Positions 59,658 to 64,000 of a stretch of DNA of 64,000 nt are shown in pieces. This stretch comes from Anisodus tanguticus. Its lineage: Eukaryota > Streptophyta > Magnoliopsida > Solanales > Solanaceae. The stretch lies in assembly GCA_034509755.1 (NCBI GenBank), contig CM067539.1:26808501-26872500 (forward strand). The letters run 5' to 3'. Numbering within the stretch: position 1 is the stretch's first letter; each line of letters opens with the position of its first letter. A program made the translations under genes and the position numbers. The notes beneath the pieces are model-generated. The model worked only from the letters and a program-made list of their open reading frames with translations, was not told where the DNA came from and ran no database searches.

Positions 59658-60402
59658 TGTCTGACTCCAAAAACAATTTTCATCCAGCCCTTACCGTTTC
59701 AAACCAAAAACAATTTTCATCCAGCCCTTACCGTTTCAAACATTAAAACATACGTTTCCATCACCCTGGAGATGGAAAATGTCCACTATGCAACTTGGGC
59801 TGAATTGTTTAAAATTTGTTGTCGTTCTCATCGGGTGATTCATCATATAATCCCGCCGGAGAATGGCAAATGAAAGGAGTTGAAGGCTGATGATGACAAA
59901 GAACTCTAGGAAACTCTTGATGCCAGAGTTCTATCTTGGATTTACGCAACCATCTCTTCGGACTTGTTACACACAATAATGGAATCGGATTCTACAACCA
60001 TGGAGGCTTGGAATCGGTTGCGGGACATTTTTCAAGACAACAAATATTCCCGCGCCAGTACGTTAGAACAAGAATTCTCCACCATTGATATGGCAGATTT
60101 TCCAAATGCGTCGGCATATTGTCAACGCCTTAAAGTCTTGTCGGATCAACTTAAGAGCGTTGGTTCGCCGGTTACCAACAATTGCTTGGTTTTGCAAATG
60201 GTTGTCGGCCTTACCGACGCTTATAGTTGTGTGGGGACACTCATCCGACAAAGCAATCCTCTCCCATTATTTTATCAAGCACGGTCGATGCTTATTCTTG
60301 AAGATGGGGGGGGTCTTCGCCAAAAAGGTCGCCACCGTCTTCAATTCCACCATGATTGTTATTCCCACAAATGACGGTACTATACATTTTGAACCCACAT
60401 AA
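59658..60402 (+). pseudogene. copia gag, frameshifted
   Basis: The gag start ATG at 59658 (MSDSKNNFHPALTVSN) is broken at once by a 37-bp tandem duplication. The gag core is readable from 59964: MEAWNRLRDIFQDNKYSRAS, LSDQLKSVGSPVT and SCVGTLIRQSNPLP. It then stops before the Gly/Asn-rich linker. The domain is of the UBN2 type found in this copia family. Confidence 0.82.
59667..59740. repeat. 37-bp tandem duplication in gag
   Basis: The unit beginning CCAAAAACAATTTTCATCC occurs twice without a difference, 59667-59703 and 59704-59740. Since 37 is not a multiple of three it shifts the frame. Confidence 0.95.
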
Positions 60403-60621
60403 CAAAATCGGGGACAAAAAGGAAAAAATGGTAATAAAAATCGGGGTGGAAATCACGGAAATATAAAAATGGAGGCCACCGGAATTCCGGTGGCGGTGGT
60501 GGAAATTCCGCCAGGCAGAATTCCAGTGGACAGCAACAGTGGCAGCCCAACCCAGTGGGCCTGGCAGTGCCACCGTGCCCCTACCTAACTGGGAAATGGG
60601 CCAGGCCCAATTTCCGTCCCA

Positions 60622-61650
60622 GTGGTGTGCAAACTTGCCAGGCCAGGCAATGTTGGGCCAAGTAGTTTTGGGCCCAGATCAGGTCACAGTCCAGGCGGTA
60701 ATGGGCCGCTGCCGAACCAGTGGCAGGAGGCCCATTCGATGATGACAAGCCCAACCGACATCGAGTCTGCCATGCACACTCTTAGACTCAACCCACCCGA
60801 TGCCAATTGGTATATGGACTCAGGTGCAACGTCTCATATGCCGTCATCTCAAGGTAACCTCTCGTCCTATTTTAATTTGAGCAAAAATAATGGTATAATT
60901 GTCGAAAATGACCATTCTATTCCAATACGTGGTTATGGGTCTACTAAATTATCACCCCCAATCCACCACTAACCTTAAAGAATGTGCTTCATGCCCCACA
61001 ATTAATTAAGAACTTGGTATCTGTTAGAAAGTTTACTACGGATAATTGGGTATCTGTTGTATTTAACCCTTTTAGATTTTTCGTGAAGGATTTTCAGACG
61101 GGGACAATCCTAATGAGATGTGATAGTCAAGGAGAGCTATATCCAATCAATTCACCTATTCAACAATCTAAGTTACCATATACTTTTGCAGCTTTTAACC
61201 AATTATTATGGCATGACCATTTGGGGCATCCAGGGGCTTGTATTAACAAACGGACTTTGGATAAATGTCGTTCATGTCCATTGGGTAAACATGTTCAATT
61301 GCCATTTACTTCATCCAATTCATGCACTTTGTTCGAACCATAAATAACATTGTTCGAAGTTCCCTTGCCCATGCCTCATTACCACCCTCCTTTTAGCATC
61401 ATGCACTACACATGGCTACATATTTATAGAACATACTCCCTCACAAAAACCTATCCTACAAAGCTCCTCTCAAAATACTCTATTTACGGGACCCCTCATA
61501 TACACATTTACGAGTATTCGGGTGTTTATGCTATCATTTTTTTCCATCCACCACAATCAATAAACTCCAACCCCGGTCCACACCTTCTGTTTTCTTGGGA
61601 TATCCGTCTAATCATTGGAGATACATGTGTTATGACCTTTCCTCCAATAA
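60622..61650 (+). pseudogene. copia protease, GAG-pre-integrase and integrase ends; catalytic core deleted
   Basis: The protease reads WYMDSGATSHM (about 60810-60842) with an intact DSGA. GAG-pre-integrase follows (LLWHDHLGHPG, about 61210) and the zinc-binding CRSCPLGKH. Right after LPFTSSNSCTL the text jumps to the integrase C-terminal part (NNIVRSSLAHASLP-like, with frame changes, 61350-61660). The catalytic domain with DLWTSP, DDE residues and QNG.AER is therefore absent, unlike in the related copy at 51542-52173. Confidence 0.8.
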
Positions 61651-62179
61651 AATAATTGTGAGTCGTCATGTCCTTTTTTATGAAACAAATTTCCCGTTTG
61701 GCAAAATTCACAAGTCCGGACCTATTCATTTTTAGATGATGGATTGCCCTCGTATTTGTCTCATATTTTTTTGGCCCATGCCGGACCCACTGTTTCGTCC
61801 AGCCCACAAAATTTCAACCACGAAACAATGGCCCAGTCGCAAGACACTATTGTCCAGCGCATTGGGCCATCTGTTTTGGGCCCAAAATTTTCAGGGACAC
61901 AAACAAGGGCCCGATCGCAAAGACAAAGGTGCTCGAATGAATCGGGCCTCATTCGGTTGGCCCACTGCCTAATGTTATCTCCGGTCCTGGCAGTGGCTTG
62001 GGCCAAAGCCCAGCCCCCAGCCCACTGCTAGGCAGTGTTATCCAACCCACCAGCCCACGTGCAAATTCAACCTGTCGTCCGGTCACCCGTAGTCAACATG
62101 GCATTGTCAAACCCACACACCAAATATAGCCTACACACCCAAGTCTCAAAATCACCTTTACCTCGCAATCTTATGTCTG

Positions 62180-63690
62180 CACTCAGTGACCTGAATTGAA
62201 AAATGGCTATGGATGATGAATTTAATGCTCTTATTAAAAATAGGACGTGGGAGTTAGTACCTCGTCCTCCTAATGCCAATATAATTCGGTTTATGTGGAT
62301 TTCAGTCACAAGGAAAATTCTGATGGTACTTTTGAGAGGTATAAAGCGCGTCTTGTAGGTGATTGAAAGACACAACAGGTTGGTGTAGATTGAGGGGAGA
62401 CGATCAGTCCGGTGGTGAAACCATCAACTATACGAACGGTCCTTAGTTTGGCTCTCTCAAAGTCATGGCCATCAGTTGGATGTCAAAAATATTTTTCTTC
62501 ATGGCCAGCTAAATGAAACGGTATACATGCATCAACCACTGGGATATCGGGACTCCAAATATCCAAATTATGTATGCCTACTCAAGAAATCACTTTATGG
62601 GCTTAAACAGGCTCCCCGGGCCTGGTACAAGCGGTTTGCGGATTTTGTTTCACATTGGGTTTTCCAACAGTCGTTCCGATCACTCACTATTTATTTATCG
62701 ACAAGGTAATAATATTGCTTATCTTATGTTATGTGGATGATATAATCTTAACAACCTCATCAGATGCTTTTCGCAAGTCCATCATGTCACAACTTGCCTC
62801 AGAATTTGCAATGAAAGATCTCGGCCCTCTTTACTACTTTCTAGGCATAGCAGTGACACGTCATGCATGTGGGTTATTTTTATCCCAGAAGAAGTATGCA
62901 ACAGAGATTGTTGAACGCGCTGGAATGTCCTCTTGCAAACCATCCGCAACACCGGTAGACACCAAATCCAAAATGAGTGCATCCTCTCGGCAAGCCTTTT
63001 GCTGATCCATCTCTTTATCGCAGCCTTGCAGGGGCCTTACAGTATCATACATTTACCAGGCCAGATATTTTCTATGTTGTGCAGCAAGTATGCCTCTTCA
63101 TGCATAATTCGATGGATGATCATATGCATGCACTCGAACAGATTGTGAGATATATTCAGGAAACTCTAGAATATGGGTTGCACTTATACCCATCATCGAC
63201 TTCCACCCTGGTGTCCTACACCGATGTAGACTGGGGTAGATGTCCAGATACCAGACGCTCTGGTTATGGTTTTTTTCTTGGCGATAACTTGGTTTCTTGG
63301 TCCTCAAAACGGCAAGCCACACTGTCTCGCTCTAGTGCCGAAGTAGAATACCGAGGGGTCGCCAATGTAGTGTCAGCATCATGCTGGCTTCGGAATCTGC
63401 TCCTAGAACTCCATTGTCCAATTTCGAAAGCCACATTGGTATACTGTGATAATGTTAGTGCTATCTATCTCTCAGGGAATCCGGTCAACCATCAACACAC
63501 TAAACATATCGAACTAGATATTCACTTTGTTCGTGAAAAGGTGGCTCGCGGACAAGTGCGTGTCTTACATGTCCCATCGCGCTACCAGATCGCGGATATC
63601 TTCACTAAAGGTCTTCCGCTGATATTATTTGAAGATTTCCGGGACAGTCTCGGCATCCGTCTCCCTCCCGCTTCGACTGTGGGGGAGTGA
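62180..63690 (+). pseudogene. copia reverse transcriptase and RNase H, broken
   Basis: Reverse transcriptase pieces: DDEFNALIKNRTWELVPRPP near 62215, LDVKNIFLHGQLNETVYM (62476-62530), YGLKQAPRAWY (about 62597) and YVDDIILTTSSD (62735). They lie in different frames. RNase H is open from 62977 to a normal end (DVDWGRCPDTRRSGYG, SLSRSSAEVEYRG with its Glu, DIFTKGLP), stopping at TGA 63688-63690, which overlaps the LTR start. Confidence 0.85.
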
Positions 63691-63888
63691 TAGAATCATA
63701 ATTAATTATGATTATTGTAATTATTGTAATATCGTATGTATATGGTAGGACAATTAAAATAGATTAGGGTAAATTAGGATGCATGATTGTAGAGAATCAT
63801 ATCTTATCATTTCCTTATTTTATGCCTGTAATATTGGTATAATTACCAAGTCATTGGAAAGAAATAATTGAGGAAAACATTTCTTACA
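63688..63888 (+). repeat. 3' LTR
   Basis: It begins after GGGGGAG and lacks 7 bp (ATTATTC) near its end relative to the 5' LTR. A short ATTGTAATT duplication lies near its start. Confidence 0.88.
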
Positions 63889-64000
63889 ACAAAAAGTTCT
63901 GGTTTTCGCTTAAAAGTAAGCGGAAAAGGAGACCTCATCGCATATGGACAAAATAATAATTCATTGTGGGTTTTGTTTGAAATTCACACCTATTTCATTC
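63889..64000 (+). other. remainder of DHHC intron 7
   Basis: Host intron sequence resumes after the LTR. No exon was recognised before the window ends. Confidence 0.55.

Larger units (their letters stand above)
59282..63888 (+). mobile_element. copia retrotransposon in DHHC intron 7, LTRs nearly identical, integrase core deleted
   Basis: A 212-bp LTR (TGATAGAATC...TTACA) is followed by the primer-binding site TGGTATCAAGAG (59494), gag, protease, GAG-pre-integrase, a shortened integrase, reverse transcriptase, RNase H, a polypurine tract (GTGGGGGAG) and a 201-bp LTR. It lies in the same orientation as the DHHC gene. In aligned LTR positions I count only two substitutions plus indels, so insertion is recent, yet the polyprotein is thoroughly broken. 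The target site is A-rich and the 5-bp duplication ambiguous. Confidence 0.92.

Overview
This is a window of plant nuclear DNA, almost certainly from a member of the Solanaceae. The main evidence is the plastid protoporphyrinogen oxidase gene in the middle. Its exons reproduce the PPOX1 family as known from tobacco and tomato, with the tomato/potato type looking closer. TS-type SINEs with (TTG)n tails and SIRE-type copia elements fit the same group. The base composition is AT-rich, and introns have GT-AG borders.

Five host genes can be read, each split into exons. Positions 8190-8585 hold the last exon of a COQ8/ABC1 (UbiB-family) gene on +. Positions 14455-19153 hold a complete CHMP7-like ESCRT-III gene on + (7 coding exons, 431 codons). 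Positions 20818-26694 hold a complete ASY3-like meiotic axis gene on - (10 coding exons, 814 codons). Positions 37049-43043 hold complete PPOX1 on + (8 exons, 553 codons). Positions 56848-59118 hold the first seven exons of a DHHC protein S-acyltransferase gene on +, which continues past the window. Exon phases are consistent in every case. The genes share no pathway: they serve ubiquinone synthesis, endosomal/nuclear-envelope remodelling, meiosis, heme/chlorophyll synthesis and protein lipidation.

The rest is mostly mobile DNA. From left to right: the 3' 8 kb of a SIRE/Maximus-type copia element inserted in the COQ8 intron; a full-length 4.76-kb PIF/Harbinger transposon (TAA target duplication, both genes broken); Stowaway and SINE insertions in and near CHMP7; a hAT-like MITE and a LINE RNase H remnant; a complete but degenerate copia element on - with two LTRs; a complete 284-bp TRIM with perfect GTTTT target duplication; a tRNA-derived SINE with A and B boxes; a Mutator-like MITE with a 10-bp target duplication; a foldback region with a 24-bp palindrome; a decayed gypsy gag region cut by a truncated copia copy, with a piece of the gypsy LTR repeated in inverted orientation; a second long-inverted-repeat element; and a copia element with nearly identical LTRs inside the DHHC gene, which lacks its integrase core.

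The most unusual sequence signal is a family of short palindromes of the form ATGTTG-n-CAACAT. They are scattered about fifteen times through gag, pol, spacer, extra ORF and LTR of the first copia element. Also notable are the in-frame 70-residue duplication in ASY3, the young-LTR but dead-body copia in the DHHC gene, and antisense coding-like frames in the last intron of PPOX1.
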